Source: Caballeronia temeraria (GTDB lineage: Bacteria; Pseudomonadota; Gammaproteobacteria; Burkholderiales; Burkholderiaceae). From it: 64,000 bases of DNA. Under the pieces are notes generated by a model. That model searched no databases, had not been told where the DNA came from, and saw nothing but the letters and a program-made list of their open reading frames with translations. Made by a program: the position numbers and the translations under genes. The stretch spans positions 186,001 to 250,000 of the forward strand of contig NZ_FCOI02000006.1 in NCBI RefSeq assembly GCF_001544795.2, written 5' to 3'. Positions 9,306 to 18,124 of the stretch are shown in pieces. Position 1 is the first letter of the stretch, and each line of letters begins with the position of its first letter.

Positions 9306-10837
9306 TTTTGTTGACCTAAAAAGTTGAAGACGGCCCCGCCCTCGCGAGCGCCGGACGCTATCTTGACCTGCTCGCACGCACTAGGCAACCGAGAAGATCA
9401 TGACGCGGCCCCCTTCCGAATAATCAGTCTGAATGCCATTGCGTGCGCCTTGGGTGAACTCGCTCGCCCTTCCCTGCATCGCCCCATGGCGCGCGAAAAC
9501 GGTACAAACGGCTGCCGTGCGCAGCCTTCGATCGACCACTCGATGCGCGCCTGGATCGATGGTTGGACCCACCGCGACGCGCAGGCGACGCCTCTCCCCC
9601 ACCGGTCGGCGCGAATGAACCGAGCACGGAGGGCCCAGATGCGCGTGTGATGACGTCGACTCGACCGCTGTCCTTCGGTCCGTTTAATGACCTGCCAATG
9701 AGTGGGTGGCGGCGCCGTGTCCGGCGTCCAGGCGCCAGAGGCCGTTCTGAGACCCTTCACTTGGTTGCGGCGTCCGCGTCGAATCCGGCGCCAATTCGGT
9801 GCCCGAGGCTACCAGCCTCGCGCCTCGCGACGCGCTGCCGGCGCGGGGCTGAATGTCACGACCGGTCCGACGTCTCCGCGGCACGAAACGCGCTGCTCAC
9901 GCGATTCGATCGGTCATTGGCCGCGCCGTCGTGCGTGGCCGCTTATCGTCGGCTCACGAGATCTGAACCGGCCAGCAGACATCAACGGACGGCCCACCGT
10001 CCGTTCCACCGAGTCCAGTTTCGCGATCCCAGTTCCGGCCGGCAAAGCTTCCAGAACGCCACACCGGCGCTGCCACGTTTCGTCTGAAAGCGTGGACTTT
10101 CCGTACTCGCGGCAGGCGATGTTGCACGCCAAGGTTGCCGCTAAGCGCCGTACCGATCGTCCGACAGCGTCGGTTCTTGTGCGGCGCTATGGACCATTGT
10201 TGGTCGTCTGGGGACGGCTGCAGAGGTCGTCCGCACGTCGGCACTCTACGAGTGAACGGCGCGGACAATTCGCGTAGTCGGACTGGCCAGGACCGTGAGC
10301 CGCTTGGGGTTCGCCCCGGCATTTCGCTCGCGTGACGCCTGGCACTTCCTCGTCTGCCTGCGGACTCTAGCGAATAGGTGCGCGGCACGAATGATCGGCG
10401 CGGGGACCGCGGACATCTTGAGACCGGCACGCCTACCGGCGCAGCGATCGTCGATGAGCATTCGCTTCGGGTCCTTAGCGTTGTTCACCGCCCGACCCGG
10501 TGCTCCGCGTCGGCGGCTCGCTTCGCCTGCATTGCCCGTGCGCTCGATGTTGGCGTACCGCCCGTCTCACCCCGTCGTCTCACCCCGTCGTCTCACCCCG
10601 TCGTCTCGCTCAGATTGTGCCGTCCCGGCGCCTCGATCGCCGTCTTGAGAGCGGGTTTTCGAGCGCCCGTCGCACCTGCGCATGCGGGCAATGTGCGGAG
10701 TTTTGTGGACATGATCTTTCTATTGGAGCAAGCGAGTCGGCCCCGTCCAAGTGCCGTGCTCGGCCGTGCGTTCGTTGATCTCGCGCGACGCCGGGGCGAT
10801 TCATGCGGATACTCAGACGGCGGTCGCGTACGCCACG
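9306..10837. other. 1.5-kb gene-poor region
   Basis: Open frames cover this stretch on both strands, but all overlap one another, are rich in Arg, Pro and Ser, and show no family motif. That is what random GC-rich DNA gives. The part nearest the cold-shock gene (9306-9450) may hold its long regulated leader. A short 13-bp tandem repeat lies at 10564-10607. The region sits directly downstream of rep, where plasmids often keep origin DNA, but I see no DnaA box or iteron set here. Confidence 0.4.
10564..10607. repeat. 13-bp tandem repeat, about 3.4 copies
   Basis: The unit GTCTCACCCCGTC is repeated three times head to tail without mismatch, followed by a partial fourth copy. It lies 230 bases beyond the 3' end of rep. 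The unit has no dyad symmetry. It could be a remnant of an iteron array or simple slippage. Confidence 0.7.
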
Positions 10838-12022
10838 TCACGCGCCCGCTGCCCGCACTTTCAGGAGCTCACGCAGGCCGGCGATGTGCGCCCGCACCGC
10901 ACCCGTCACCGGCGGCTTTGGGTGAGTCAGCGGTGCCGTGCAAGGCTGTGTTTTGCCGAGCGCCTCGCGTTGCGCGTGGGCGAAGCGCTCGAGATCGAGC
11001 GCGGTGGCTGGGCGAAGTTTCCCGGACGCGAGCGCCGTCGCAAACGACGGCATCCATCCGGCGGCCTGCCGACCAATGCGCTCCGTGAGGCTAAAGATCG
11101 TCAACGAGTCACCACCGGCCCCGATCACGAACTGGCGCGCATCGTCCGCGTCAATGAACGTGCGGCCGGCATGTTGGAGGGCAACGGCCTGGGCGTCCAC
11201 GTGCTGCTGCGCGCGCGCTTGCTCGGCATGGTGGTCGGCGTTCCGACGACGCACCAGCAGGGCGAAATCGACCGGATTGCGGAGCAGGGCGCGAAGGTAG
11301 TTGATTGGCGCCTTGGCGAGCTTCAGATGATCCCAGGTAGCTTCCACGACATCGGAGAGGCGCTTGCCGTGCTCACGTGCCTCGCGCATGAGTTTGAAAA
11401 TCAAGAAATCAAAAAAACCCAGGGCGCGCAGGCGCTGAAGGTCCGCAGGCAGTTGGCCCGGTTGTCTCTTTTGAAAAACAGAAGGGCTTAGATCCTTATA
11501 TATTCCACCGTCTGCCACATTGGCAGACGGTACAGACAAAGAAGGCTCGGCCGATGCGGGTGCGGTTGAAAAGGGCGTCTGGCCGGCTTCGTTCTCGTGC
11601 GCGCGTGAAGGCTCAATGAGGCCGAGGAGAGCTGCGGCATGCTCGGTGAGATGAAGGTAAGCGCGACCGAACAACCCGGCTTCGACATAGCGGCCCTGCG
11701 GGCGACGCTCGATGAGTCCGGCGACCTCGAGATCGTCGAGACTCCGGTAGAACGTCCGCATGGATTGCAGGGCGCGGCCCGTGAGCAGTTCACGGCGCGC
11801 AAAGATGGCACCGAACGGTTTGGCAGCGTCGACGGTACGAGCGAGGGCAGAGAGCACAGCGCGAGCGCGCGGCGGAATCTGTTCGATGTGCGCGGCGCGA
11901 AACGCCGCCCGGAAGATGATCCAGGGCAGGTTGGTCGAGTCACAGCGAAAAGCGGTGAGGGCGGCCGAATCTTCGGGGTGTGCTTCACCCTCGCCAGCAA
12001 CGAAGCGTTGCGCGATAGACAT
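10838..12022 (-). CDS. rep: plasmid replication initiator (RepC-like position, winged-helix)
   Basis: A 394-residue protein, third in a parA-parB-rep set on the minus strand. The N-terminal domain looks like a winged helix: IPPRARAVLSALARTV, then FARRELLTGRALQSMRTFYR, SLDDLEVAGLIERR and a wing with YVEAGLFGRAYLHL. This is the layout of plasmid replication proteins, including the N-terminus of RepC. A low-complexity linker (about 155-200) leads to a second helical domain (FFDFLIFKLMREAREHGKRL). I chose MSIAQRFVAG at 12022; the 48 preceding codons overlap the proposed antisense RNA. Replication is the inferred role, resting on domain style and gene order. The origin may lie within rep or downstream. 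Confidence 0.75.
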   Translation of the reverse strand: MSIAQRFVAGEGEAHPEDSAALTAFRCDSTNLPWIIFRAAFRAAHIEQIPPRARAVLSALARTVDAAKPFGAIFARRELLTGRALQSMRTFYRSLDDLEVAGLIERRPQGRYVEAGLFGRAYLHLTEHAAALLGLIEPSRAHENEAGQTPFSTAPASAEPSLSVPSANVADGGIYKDLSPSVFQKRQPGQLPADLQRLRALGFFDFLIFKLMREAREHGKRLSDVVEATWDHLKLAKAPINYLRALLRNPVDFALLVRRRNADHHAEQARAQQHVDAQAVALQHAGRTFIDADDARQFVIGAGGDSLTIFSLTERIGRQAAGWMPSFATALASGKLRPATALDLERFAHAQREALGKTQPCTAPLTHPKPPVTGAVRAHIAGLRELLKVRAAGA

Positions 12023-12059
12023 GTCGAGCGGTCCATTACGGTAAATGGATGGGTTTTGC

Positions 12060-12087
12060 TTGACTGTCGATCTTGTTGCGCTACACT
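12060..12087 (+). promoter_or_regulatory. strong sigma-70-type promoter opposite to rep
   Basis: TTGACT at 12060-12065 and TACACT at 12082-12087 are separated by 16 bases on the plus strand. No plus-strand coding region follows. The predicted transcript starts near 12094 and runs antisense to the rep leader. Confidence 0.6.
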
Positions 12088-12112
12088 CCGGGGTGTCTGT
12101 AGTCCCTTTCCA

Positions 12113-12184
12113 GTTTCCAGCTGGGGAGTAGTGCGGCAAGGTTTCCAGCCAAGCCCACAATCGCAAAGGCCCTCAGTTTCCAGC
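12113..12184 (+). repeat. three copies of GTTTCCAGC
   Basis: The 9-mer GTTTCCAGC occurs at 12113-12121, 12141-12149 and 12176-12184, all in the same orientation. The outer two are followed by TG. The copies lie inside the proposed antisense RNA, and the third falls in the loop of its terminator hairpin. They may be loop sequences for RNA pairing or binding sites for Rep. Confidence 0.6.
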
Positions 12185-12195
12185 TGCGGGCCTTT
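12165..12195 (+). terminator. hairpin terminator of the antisense RNA
   Basis: AAAGGCCC (12165-12172) pairs with GGGCCTTT (12188-12195) around a 15-base loop. The plus strand continues GTCTTTCT, which is T-rich. The minus strand has no such run, so termination should act on plus-strand transcripts only. Confidence 0.6.
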
Positions 12196-12273
12196 GTCTT
12201 TCTAGCCTCAAACTTTCTTCATTTCCTTCTCCGTTAGCGGCTGCGTAGTACGAAGATCTTAAAAATCAATAAT

Positions 12274-13260
12274 TTACGTTTTTTGAGCCTGTGCTAGCTG
12301 CTCAAGGTGTTTGCGGATCGCGTCACGGACAGAGTTCGCGATCTCCTCTGATTGGAATTCGATCCGCATGACATTTTTTGCACTGCGGACGTCGCACCAG
12401 GTTGTCTTCCCCGAGCGGATCTTGAAGTTCGTTGTTGCTGTCGCTGCTTTCTTGGGTTCGACGGAAGCGCGTGCGAATTTGACCGCCTGCGATTGGTCAA
12501 GCTTCCTATCCGCAAGACGCTGGACGGCTTCTAGCACTCGGTCGCTCTTGCCCGCCTCAGCGAGGACCGCCAACTCGGCCGCGGCGTTCGCTCCCAACAG
12601 CGCCATGTTCGCTTCAAGAATCTTTCGAACCTCCTGCGGGAGACGTTCGAAGGACAAAAGAGCGCTGATATGAGACGGACTGATCCCCACATGCTCGGCA
12701 ACAGATGCCTTGCTCAGTTCTGGATGCTCCGTCTGGAATCGCTTCAATCCAATGTACTTCTCATAGTCAGTAAGGTCCGACTGCATCAAATTTGCGAAGA
12801 AGGCTCCTTCATCGGCCTCTTCAGCTGTTGCCTCTCCCAGCACACAACGAATGGTTTCGCGGCCTAGCTCCCGATACGCATCGCTTCGATGGTGTCCCGA
12901 GATAATTTCGAATCCGCCTTCTGCGCGAGGCAGGACAACTACTGGATGGATGAGCTTGTTGTGCCGCAGGTTGTCGCGCAGTTCGGCATACTTCTCTGGA
13001 GCCATGTATCTGCGCCGGCCCGGGACCTCATGCAGATCGGAAAGAGGCACATCTACGGCGCCGCCCATCTGCTTGGCTTCCTGCAGCTCCTTCTTGAGGC
13101 GGTCGATCTCATCCTGCTGTTGCTCCGACTTCGCTTGGAGGTGCATCAATTGACCGGGGGCGGTACGAGGTGTCGTCGCCGCTCGATTCTGTGCCTCGTC
13201 TGCCTCCTCATCTGTGAGGCGTATATTCGCGGCCTTGGAGGCAAAATTCTTCATGCTCAT
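12274..13260 (-). CDS. parB: plasmid partition protein ParB
   Basis: A 328-residue ParB. After a coiled-coil N-terminus (residues 35-65) comes the CTP-binding ParB/Srx core: VPLSDLHEVPGRRRYMAPEK, LIHPVVVLPRAEGGFEIISG and GHHRSDAYREL. The helix-turn-helix follows near 180-205 (LSKASVAEHVGISPSHISAL). The C-terminal third would dimerise. It binds centromere sites and loads ParA-dependent plasmid movement. Its start overlaps the parA stop by four bases (ATGA), so the two are translationally coupled. The motif in place of the classic GERR is GHHRSDAYR, as in RepB-like and some type Ia ParBs. Confidence 0.93.
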   Translation of the reverse strand: MSMKNFASKAANIRLTDEEADEAQNRAATTPRTAPGQLMHLQAKSEQQQDEIDRLKKELQEAKQMGGAVDVPLSDLHEVPGRRRYMAPEKYAELRDNLRHNKLIHPVVVLPRAEGGFEIISGHHRSDAYRELGRETIRCVLGEATAEEADEGAFFANLMQSDLTDYEKYIGLKRFQTEHPELSKASVAEHVGISPSHISALLSFERLPQEVRKILEANMALLGANAAAELAVLAEAGKSDRVLEAVQRLADRKLDQSQAVKFARASVEPKKAATATTNFKIRSGKTTWCDVRSAKNVMRIEFQSEEIANSVRDAIRKHLEQLAQAQKT

Positions 13261-14453
13261 GATGCGTTACCCCCTTTCTGCCATAGAGCCGAGACGCGAT
13301 CATCAACGCGATCGACAAACTGGTCACAGGGCGTCCGAATCCGTCGCAGTGTCTCGGCGCCGCCTTCATACGTGCTAATGTCATAGACGGTCGCGAACCG
13401 CATATTCGTATTGCGCGCCACATCTGTTTCTGGAATTTCGACAGGGATGACCCGGTTACCGTAGAGTTGGCTAATCCACGATTGGACGGCCTTGGCCGCT
13501 GGCTTCGGTGTCATGCGCGTGATAAGAATGTCGAGGAAGTCGAATTCTTTGCGCGACTGTTCTCCGCGTGCTGCCATGCCTGTCACCAGATCCGAAAACA
13601 GGTGCCAAAACTGCACCATCGACGCGAACGATAAAACGTCAGGCACTACAGGCACAATTACCCCGTCTGCTGCAAAGATTGCATTGATGGTCAAATAGCT
13701 TAGCGTCGGAGCCGTATCCAAAATGATGTAGTCGTACCTGTCGCGCAGAGCTTCAGTTCCCGCGTGAAGTACATTTTCGAACCGCTCGCCGCGGGCGCCC
13801 GCCGATGCGCGCGCGGGCAGCATGAACTCAGCATTAAAGAGCTCAGTGGACGAAGGGATCAGGTCCAAGTTGGGCCAGTAGGTCTCTTGAGGAAGGGTAC
13901 GCATATCAAACTCGTCACCCTTCAAGTACGCCTCGATCAAAGGCATGATCGTCTGCGAAGCGTCGACTTCTGCGTGCGGGTTGATCCCGTACAGCGTAGT
14001 CGCACTTCCTTGCGGGTCAAGATCTATGTGGCAAACACGCCGACCACGACGCATCGCCAGCCCCTGTGCAAGGACTGTCGACATCGTGGTTTTGGTCACA
14101 CCACCTTTGAAGTTGGCGACCGCAATAATTTTGCCGGGACCCGATCGAGGTGTTGGAACAAGCTCGGCCCTAACCCATTGAACAGCCTCTTCCACAGTGA
14201 ACTGACGCGGCGAGCCTCGACGCGTTTGTTTACCTTGAGGCAGCTCACCTTTTTTGAGCATATAGGCCATCCGTTGGACGTCGATCCCGCACATTTCCTG
14301 GACCCGCGCCGAGCTGAGCATCGGCGGAACCTTCCTTGGAAAAGGTTCGAGTAACTCGTCGCGGATCTTCTGCAACATGAAGTCGGACAGTCCAGCGAGC
14401 CTTATAAGATCTTCTGGCGTAGTCTTACCCGGGTTGGCGAGGTCTAAGTCCAT
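13257..14453 (-). CDS. parA: plasmid partition ATPase ParA (type Ia)
   Basis: A 398-residue deviant Walker ATPase with an N-terminal DNA-binding domain, as in type Ia ParA and RepA proteins. The N-terminal part has a MerR-like HTH (VQEMCGIDVQRMAYMLKKGE). The ATPase domain shows VANFKGGVTKTTMSTVLAQG, HIDLDPQGSATTLYGI and YIILDTAPTLSYLTINAIFA. I moved the start to 14453, where GGAAAG precedes the ATG. The longer frame to 14603 has no ribosome site and would run through a palindrome that looks like the operator. The protein positions plasmids through ParB and probably represses its own operon. ParB follows with a four-base overlap. Confidence 0.93.
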   Translation of the reverse strand: MDLDLANPGKTTPEDLIRLAGLSDFMLQKIRDELLEPFPRKVPPMLSSARVQEMCGIDVQRMAYMLKKGELPQGKQTRRGSPRQFTVEEAVQWVRAELVPTPRSGPGKIIAVANFKGGVTKTTMSTVLAQGLAMRRGRRVCHIDLDPQGSATTLYGINPHAEVDASQTIMPLIEAYLKGDEFDMRTLPQETYWPNLDLIPSSTELFNAEFMLPARASAGARGERFENVLHAGTEALRDRYDYIILDTAPTLSYLTINAIFAADGVIVPVVPDVLSFASMVQFWHLFSDLVTGMAARGEQSRKEFDFLDILITRMTPKPAAKAVQSWISQLYGNRVIPVEIPETDVARNTNMRFATVYDISTYEGGAETLRRIRTPCDQFVDRVDDRVSALWQKGGNAS

Positions 14454-14478
14454 GGTCCACTTTCCATCGTTTGGAATT

Positions 14479-14518
14479 ATTCTATCGATATGCGAGATTT
14501 CGATCCAACGGATAGAAT
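14479..14518. promoter_or_regulatory. inverted repeat upstream of parA, likely operator
   Basis: ATTCTATC (14479-14486) and GATAGAAT (14511-14518) form perfect 8-bp arms around 24 bases, and TATCGATA (14483-14490) is a smaller palindrome inside. The site is 26-65 bases upstream of the preferred parA start, where a type Ia ParA would autorepress. A looser palindrome, CGCAAGTTAACTTTGCG, lies at 14551-14567. Confidence 0.5.
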
Positions 14519-14567
14519 CAAGAGGAACTTTAGACGTCTCGTGTGGTAAACGCAAGTTAACTTTGCG

Positions 14568-14898
14568 CCGTTCGAATCGCGGAGCGCGTTGTCCTGTGGA
14601 CATGCAGGGAGGATTTCGCGAAAAGACGTTAAGTGTGGAACAAGAGCGTCGACGTGAAACAATCCTTGACCCGAGGCAGAAGGGGTCGCTGAGTGCGCCT
14701 GCCTAACCTGGATGCCGCGATCGACGTCCAAAAGGCCGAGTTGGTCGTGAAGCGTCGAAGCTGCCTAATCACGCGGCCGAAATCGTCTTGCGATAGTCGG
14801 CGCGAGATGTGCCAGGTTGCTTCCGGCATCGCGGGCCCTCGTCGACGTAAACCATCGCAATGACGCTGCCGACCTCGTGCACCCTTTACACGAAATTT
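14568..14898. other. no gene seen between parA and the next gene
   Basis: Short frames here are shadow-like. The region probably holds the parA promoter near the inverted repeats and perhaps centromere sites. I could not find a 16-bp parS-type palindrome of the Burkholderia pattern. Confidence 0.3.
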
Positions 14899-15783
14899 TT
14901 ATTTTGACCCTTGTGCGTTTCGCACCCGGAGCATTGACAGCACGAGTTGGACGACCGGCGCAAAATCCTGTCCGGCCGTAATGATTTCGTCGGCGTCAGA
15001 GGCTTCAACTGAGAACTCGAAAACAAAGCGGCTGACGCGCTGGCTCCGGCTTTTGCGCACCTTTAGGCTGACCTGCGATTCCTCTTTGGTCCCTACGAGA
15101 TGTGCGACGATCTTCTCCACGGTGCGTCTTTTTGGCTTTTGCAGCAATTCGTCCGCGCGACGGATCATCTCGGCCGTGCCGATGACCTCGTGGACATGGA
15201 GAAGAACATCGCCAATTGCGTTAATGAGTATTTTTCCGTCAAAAAGCTGCAACACTTGTGCAGGGAGCCGCGACACTGCCACTGCCCACTTGAGGTGGGA
15301 TTTACTCCAGCCCAGCAATTCGGCCGCTTCGGTTATTGAATCCCACCGGCCATCGGCGACTCCGTTTTCGTACATAGCCGCCAGCACAAGAGGGGAGCTG
15401 GCTTTCGACCGACGTTTCGGCGCAACAGGCTCCTGGCCGTCCAGCAGCTTGACGATTTGATGCCACGTCAGGCCGCGAGCATCAATGAGCCGGGCGCGCT
15501 CCTCAAGCGCATGGGGTCCGTATTTTCTCGCAAGGCTCACGAGTTCTCGCGCCGTGCTGCTCCATATTCCCGCGGCTTGAAAAAGTGAGAGCACAGGTGG
15601 CGGCAGTTTCGACACGCCAATGGCCCGGCTCAACTCTTCACGGCTCACACTCGGCGTCAGATGGCCTAGTGCGGCGAGAGCTTCTTTCTGAGAAGTCCAC
15701 TTCTCCTTCGCAAGACCGGAGAAATAGAGTTCAGCGAGCAGCAGCGGATTTCGCGCGATCGGACGTCCTTCTACGGTCTGCAA
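14899..15783 (-). CDS. hypothetical protein with two ParB-HTH-like repeats
   Basis: A 294-residue protein lying just upstream of the partition operon on the same strand. It contains two related segments. PLLLAELYFSGLAKEKWTSQ (near 13) leads to LSRAIGVSKLPPPVLSLFQ. PLVLAAMYENGVADGRWDSI (near 130) leads to LKWAVAVSRLPAQVLQLFDG. The SxLP(P/A)xVLxLF ending is shared and resembles the end of the ParB helix-turn-helix region. The C-terminal 60 residues are beta-like (RVSRFVFEFSVEASDADEII). The start is a TTG at 15783 with GGAG upstream. It is probably a DNA-binding accessory to partition or copy control. I know no family name. Confidence 0.65.
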   Translation of the reverse strand: MQTVEGRPIARNPLLLAELYFSGLAKEKWTSQKEALAALGHLTPSVSREELSRAIGVSKLPPPVLSLFQAAGIWSSTARELVSLARKYGPHALEERARLIDARGLTWHQIVKLLDGQEPVAPKRRSKASSPLVLAAMYENGVADGRWDSITEAAELLGWSKSHLKWAVAVSRLPAQVLQLFDGKILINAIGDVLLHVHEVIGTAEMIRRADELLQKPKRRTVEKIVAHLVGTKEESQVSLKVRKSRSQRVSRFVFEFSVEASDADEIITAGQDFAPVVQLVLSMLRVRNAQGSK

Positions 15784-15972
15784 GACTTACGCTCCATGGT
15801 TTGTTCGTTTTCATTCTCCCAGATCGCGGCGCGTGGCAATCCCGCGAAAGAGCGCCTTTTTCCCCGGCTTTTCGAGCGTCGTTACCGTGCAAAACGGGAG
15901 GTGCTACTCGCCGAAACGTTGTGTTTCTGTCATCCGCTCTCTTGTTTGTTAGGTTTTTTGCGACTAGCGGAA

Positions 15973-16119
15973 ATGGTTCGCCGAAATGAGGACTTTCCGA
16001 AAGCTTTGAACGCCGAGACCGATCTCCCATCCGTTCTTTCCAAGCTCGATAGTCTTCAAGTGGAACTCACAGCCGTTGCAGGCGCGCTGCTCGAGCGGTT
16101 GGGGGCGACGAACGGCTAA
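15973..16119 (+). CDS. possible 48-residue protein
   Basis: A short, weakly supported gene. The C-terminal part of the open frame, MVRRNEDFPKALNAETDLPS followed by a coiled-coil-like SKLDSLQVELTAVAGALLE, is protein-like, while the upstream part of the frame is not. AGCGGAA precedes the ATG. It could equally be the tail of a lost gene. No function can be suggested. Confidence 0.3.
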   Translation: MVRRNEDFPKALNAETDLPSVLSKLDSLQVELTAVAGALLERLGATNG

Positions 16120-17048
16120 ATCCGACAACGACTCCGACTTCGTCATGCTCTAAATCGGCAGCCTTCGGCCCATGCCGTTCGTATGAAGCTAATTACCCGC
16201 CGAAGGGACCAACAAGTTCCGGGATGACGTCCTTGCGAGCGAGCCCGAGCGGGCCGAGACAGTTTCAATGTCCACTTTCACGCGCCGGGGTCTAGATACG
16301 CTGGGACTGACCTCTGTCAGAACCGAGGCGGAATCGTCAGAAGTCCTGGGGGGCGGAACGGCGTTGCATCCGTGCGATAGGTAAATAGTGAACCTAAGCG
16401 ATCTTTTTCAACGAGACAACCGCTGGGGCTCTTCGAAGGAAGCGCGCTTCCGCGCGAGTTACCTTGGCTTGCAACCGCTGGGTTGATTACTCCAATCGAC
16501 ATTTGTTGGCATGGCATTGCCCCGGGGAAGCGGTACAAACTCTCCGACGGTGTGGTGCATGTATCCCCTCAATGAAATCAGGAAAGACGATCAACCCGCT
16601 CGCCTATTTGCGTGCGCTGTGGCATGGGACCATCGATTTCGCGTGCTTGAAAAGCGAACGTGAGACGGAGCCCCTAGCTGCTACTGAGCGCGCGTGCATT
16701 AAGCCGCAGAGGAACACGCGTTAGGGAGAAAGTTCGAGCGTTGTAGGAAGAAGCTTCCAGTTCGACAGCGCCAACGTTCGGACCAGTTGAAGAACTCGGA
16801 CTGGTGGCCTTGGCGCCGGACGGTCATCAAGGTCGTTCCGTTCCACAAAGCGCTCGAAATCGTTGCATCAAGCGTTCACGGATCTTTGCGGCCAACTGCG
16901 CAAGGTAATCACTCGCGACGACTACGCGCCGTACCACCTTCGCCCGACCTTACTCCGCGATCGTGTGTTGACCACGCAGAGTTCGCCCTCGGCGCCTTGA
17001 AGGAAACGCTACCGCGGCTTGCGCCCGATGAGCATCAAAACCACCACA

Positions 17049-17066
17049 GAGCTATCTGGGTAGCTC
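17049..17066 (+). repeat. dispersed palindrome, copy A
   Basis: GAGCTATCTGGGTAGCTC, an 18-bp imperfect palindrome with half site GAGCTAYC. It shares flanking ACCACAGA with copy C at 47948-47977. It lies 350 bases before virB8. See copies B (17239-17298), C and D (55147-55205). Confidence 0.75.
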
Positions 17067-17238
17067 GGATGCCAAAGTGTAAAGTTCACTAACTATATGA
17101 TTTGTATTAGTAAATTCGCGTGCGACAAATGTGACATTTAGCGCAACCCCCCAAATCGGCACACGAAACCGCGCTTTTCCGGCTACGGTGGCCTTCCGTA
17201 CCGGTCATGGTTAGAGCACAGCCGAATCTCGCCTTGGT

Positions 17239-17298
17239 CTGGAAAAGCTCGCAAAAAACTGCGTATTTGTTCGCCGAGAGAGCTATCCGGGTAGCTCT
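17239..17298 (+). repeat. dispersed palindrome with conserved upstream arm, copy B
   Basis: The palindrome GAGCTATCCGGGTAGCTC is at 17280-17297. The 40 bases before it (AAAAGCTCGC, then AAAAACTGCGT, then TTTGT and GAGA) match the bases before copy D at 55147-55186, with only a few changes and a one-base offset. Both copies face a major plus-strand operon, here virB8 at 17418. Confidence 0.8.
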
Positions 17299-17417
17299 TA
17301 TCGCAGCAATGCGCTTCGCCACGTCGTGTCGTGTAAAGGCGCATAAAACACATCGTCTTTCAGGGAAAAAAAGGACGTTCGCGCTGTTTCAATGGTAGCC
17401 ATTCAACAAGGGTTGCC

Positions 17418-18122
17418 ATGCGTCTTTTTAAAAACAAACGTCGCACCGCGCTTTCTACGGCTCCGGGCATGTTCGCGGAGGAAGATCCGAGCAAGGTCAT
17501 CTTCGAGACGAGTACCCGACTCAAGCTCGAAGCAAACCGCTGGATGCTCATTGCGTTCGGTCTCGCGTTCGTGGCGGCAGGGGCTGTTTGGACGCGCCAG
17601 CCGCCGCCGTCGGTGACCCGCGTCGTTGGAGTCTCGGCGGACGTCGGCGGCCATCCTATCGTCACCGAGCTCGTGGCCTACAAGCCTGACTCGCAGGCGA
17701 TCCGCACGACCGTCAAGGACATGGCGGTGCGCTGGTTCACGATCGAGCCCGTACTGACCGATCGGCTCGAGACCTCACGGATGACCGCCAACATCAATTC
17801 CGTGAAGGCGCAGATGATCGGCGCCGCGACGGGCCAGTTCCGCGACTGGCTCAAGCTGGACGCGCCGTTTCAGGCGATCACAGCCAATCCGAAGCTGATC
17901 CGCGAAGTGGACGTTCGCAACATCGCATTGCTGGAGGACTCGACGGTGCTCGTGGAGTTCACCACGACCACCTCACAGGCAGGCTCCGTAGGCAAACCCG
18001 AGGTCAAGCAGTTTGCGTTGACCTTGCGCTATCAGATCGTCGTGCCTACAGCTGACCAAGCGCTCACGGCGAACCCCTTCGGCATTTACATTCCGTTCTT
18101 CCGCCTCGAGCGGACCGCATAA
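17418..18122 (+). CDS. virB8: VirB8-like type IV secretion protein
   Basis: A 234-residue bitopic inner-membrane protein, first in the long plus-strand operon. A short cytoplasmic N-terminus precedes one membrane helix (WMLIAFGLAFVAAGAVW, about 42-58). A periplasmic NTF2-like domain follows, with AVRWFTIEPVLTDRL and FALTLRYQIVVPTADQAL. VirB8 bridges inner and outer parts of the mating channel and contacts VirB9 and VirB10, whose genes follow directly. The start at 17418 has AAGGG upstream. The assignment rests on topology, size and order before VirB9/VirB10; the sequence itself is divergent (TrbF/VirB8 superfamily). Confidence 0.75.
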   Translation: MRLFKNKRRTALSTAPGMFAEEDPSKVIFETSTRLKLEANRWMLIAFGLAFVAAGAVWTRQPPPSVTRVVGVSADVGGHPIVTELVAYKPDSQAIRTTVKDMAVRWFTIEPVLTDRLETSRMTANINSVKAQMIGAATGQFRDWLKLDAPFQAITANPKLIREVDVRNIALLEDSTVLVEFTTTTSQAGSVGKPEVKQFALTLRYQIVVPTADQALTANPFGIYIPFFRLERTA

Positions 18123-18124
18123 GC

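Larger units (their letters stand above)
12094..12200 (+). ncRNA. candidate antisense (ctRNA-like) RNA between parB and rep
   Basis: A good promoter (12060-12087) and an intrinsic-terminator-like hairpin (12165-12195) frame a stretch of about 105 bases on the strand opposite to rep, with no open frame of interest. The rep mRNA leader must cross the same DNA, so the transcript would be fully complementary to it. In repABC plasmids a counter-transcribed RNA sits at exactly this place, between repB and repC, and limits RepC synthesis. The analogy comes from position and signals, not from sequence similarity. Confidence 0.55.
16120..17417. other. 1.3-kb gene-poor region upstream of the vir-pil operon
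   Basis: I find no convincing coding region. The frames are short, overlapping and rich in Arg and Ser. The useful content is regulatory: two copies of the dispersed palindrome (17049-17066 and 17280-17297), the second with its 40-base conserved upstream arm. AT-richer DNA at about 17085-17110 (AACTATATGATTTG) lies between them. The promoter of the long pilus/secretion operon is presumably within the last 350 bases. Confidence 0.45.

Noticed and set aside
10564-10607. Possible CRISPR array
   Set aside because: The units are contiguous and only 13 bp long, with no spacers and no cas genes in the window.
9306-10837. Genes in the 1.5-kb region between cspA and rep
   Set aside because: Frames on both strands overlap each other, lack ribosome sites and motifs, and are rich in Arg, Pro and Ser.
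14453-14603. Longer parA with 50 extra N-terminal residues
   Set aside because: No ribosome site at 14603, and the extra codons cross the inverted repeat that looks like the parA operator; the ATG at 14453 has GGAAAG.
16787-17092. 101-codon plus-strand frame before the vir-pil operon
   Set aside because: It ends within palindrome copy A surroundings and shows no family pattern; probably a chance frame.
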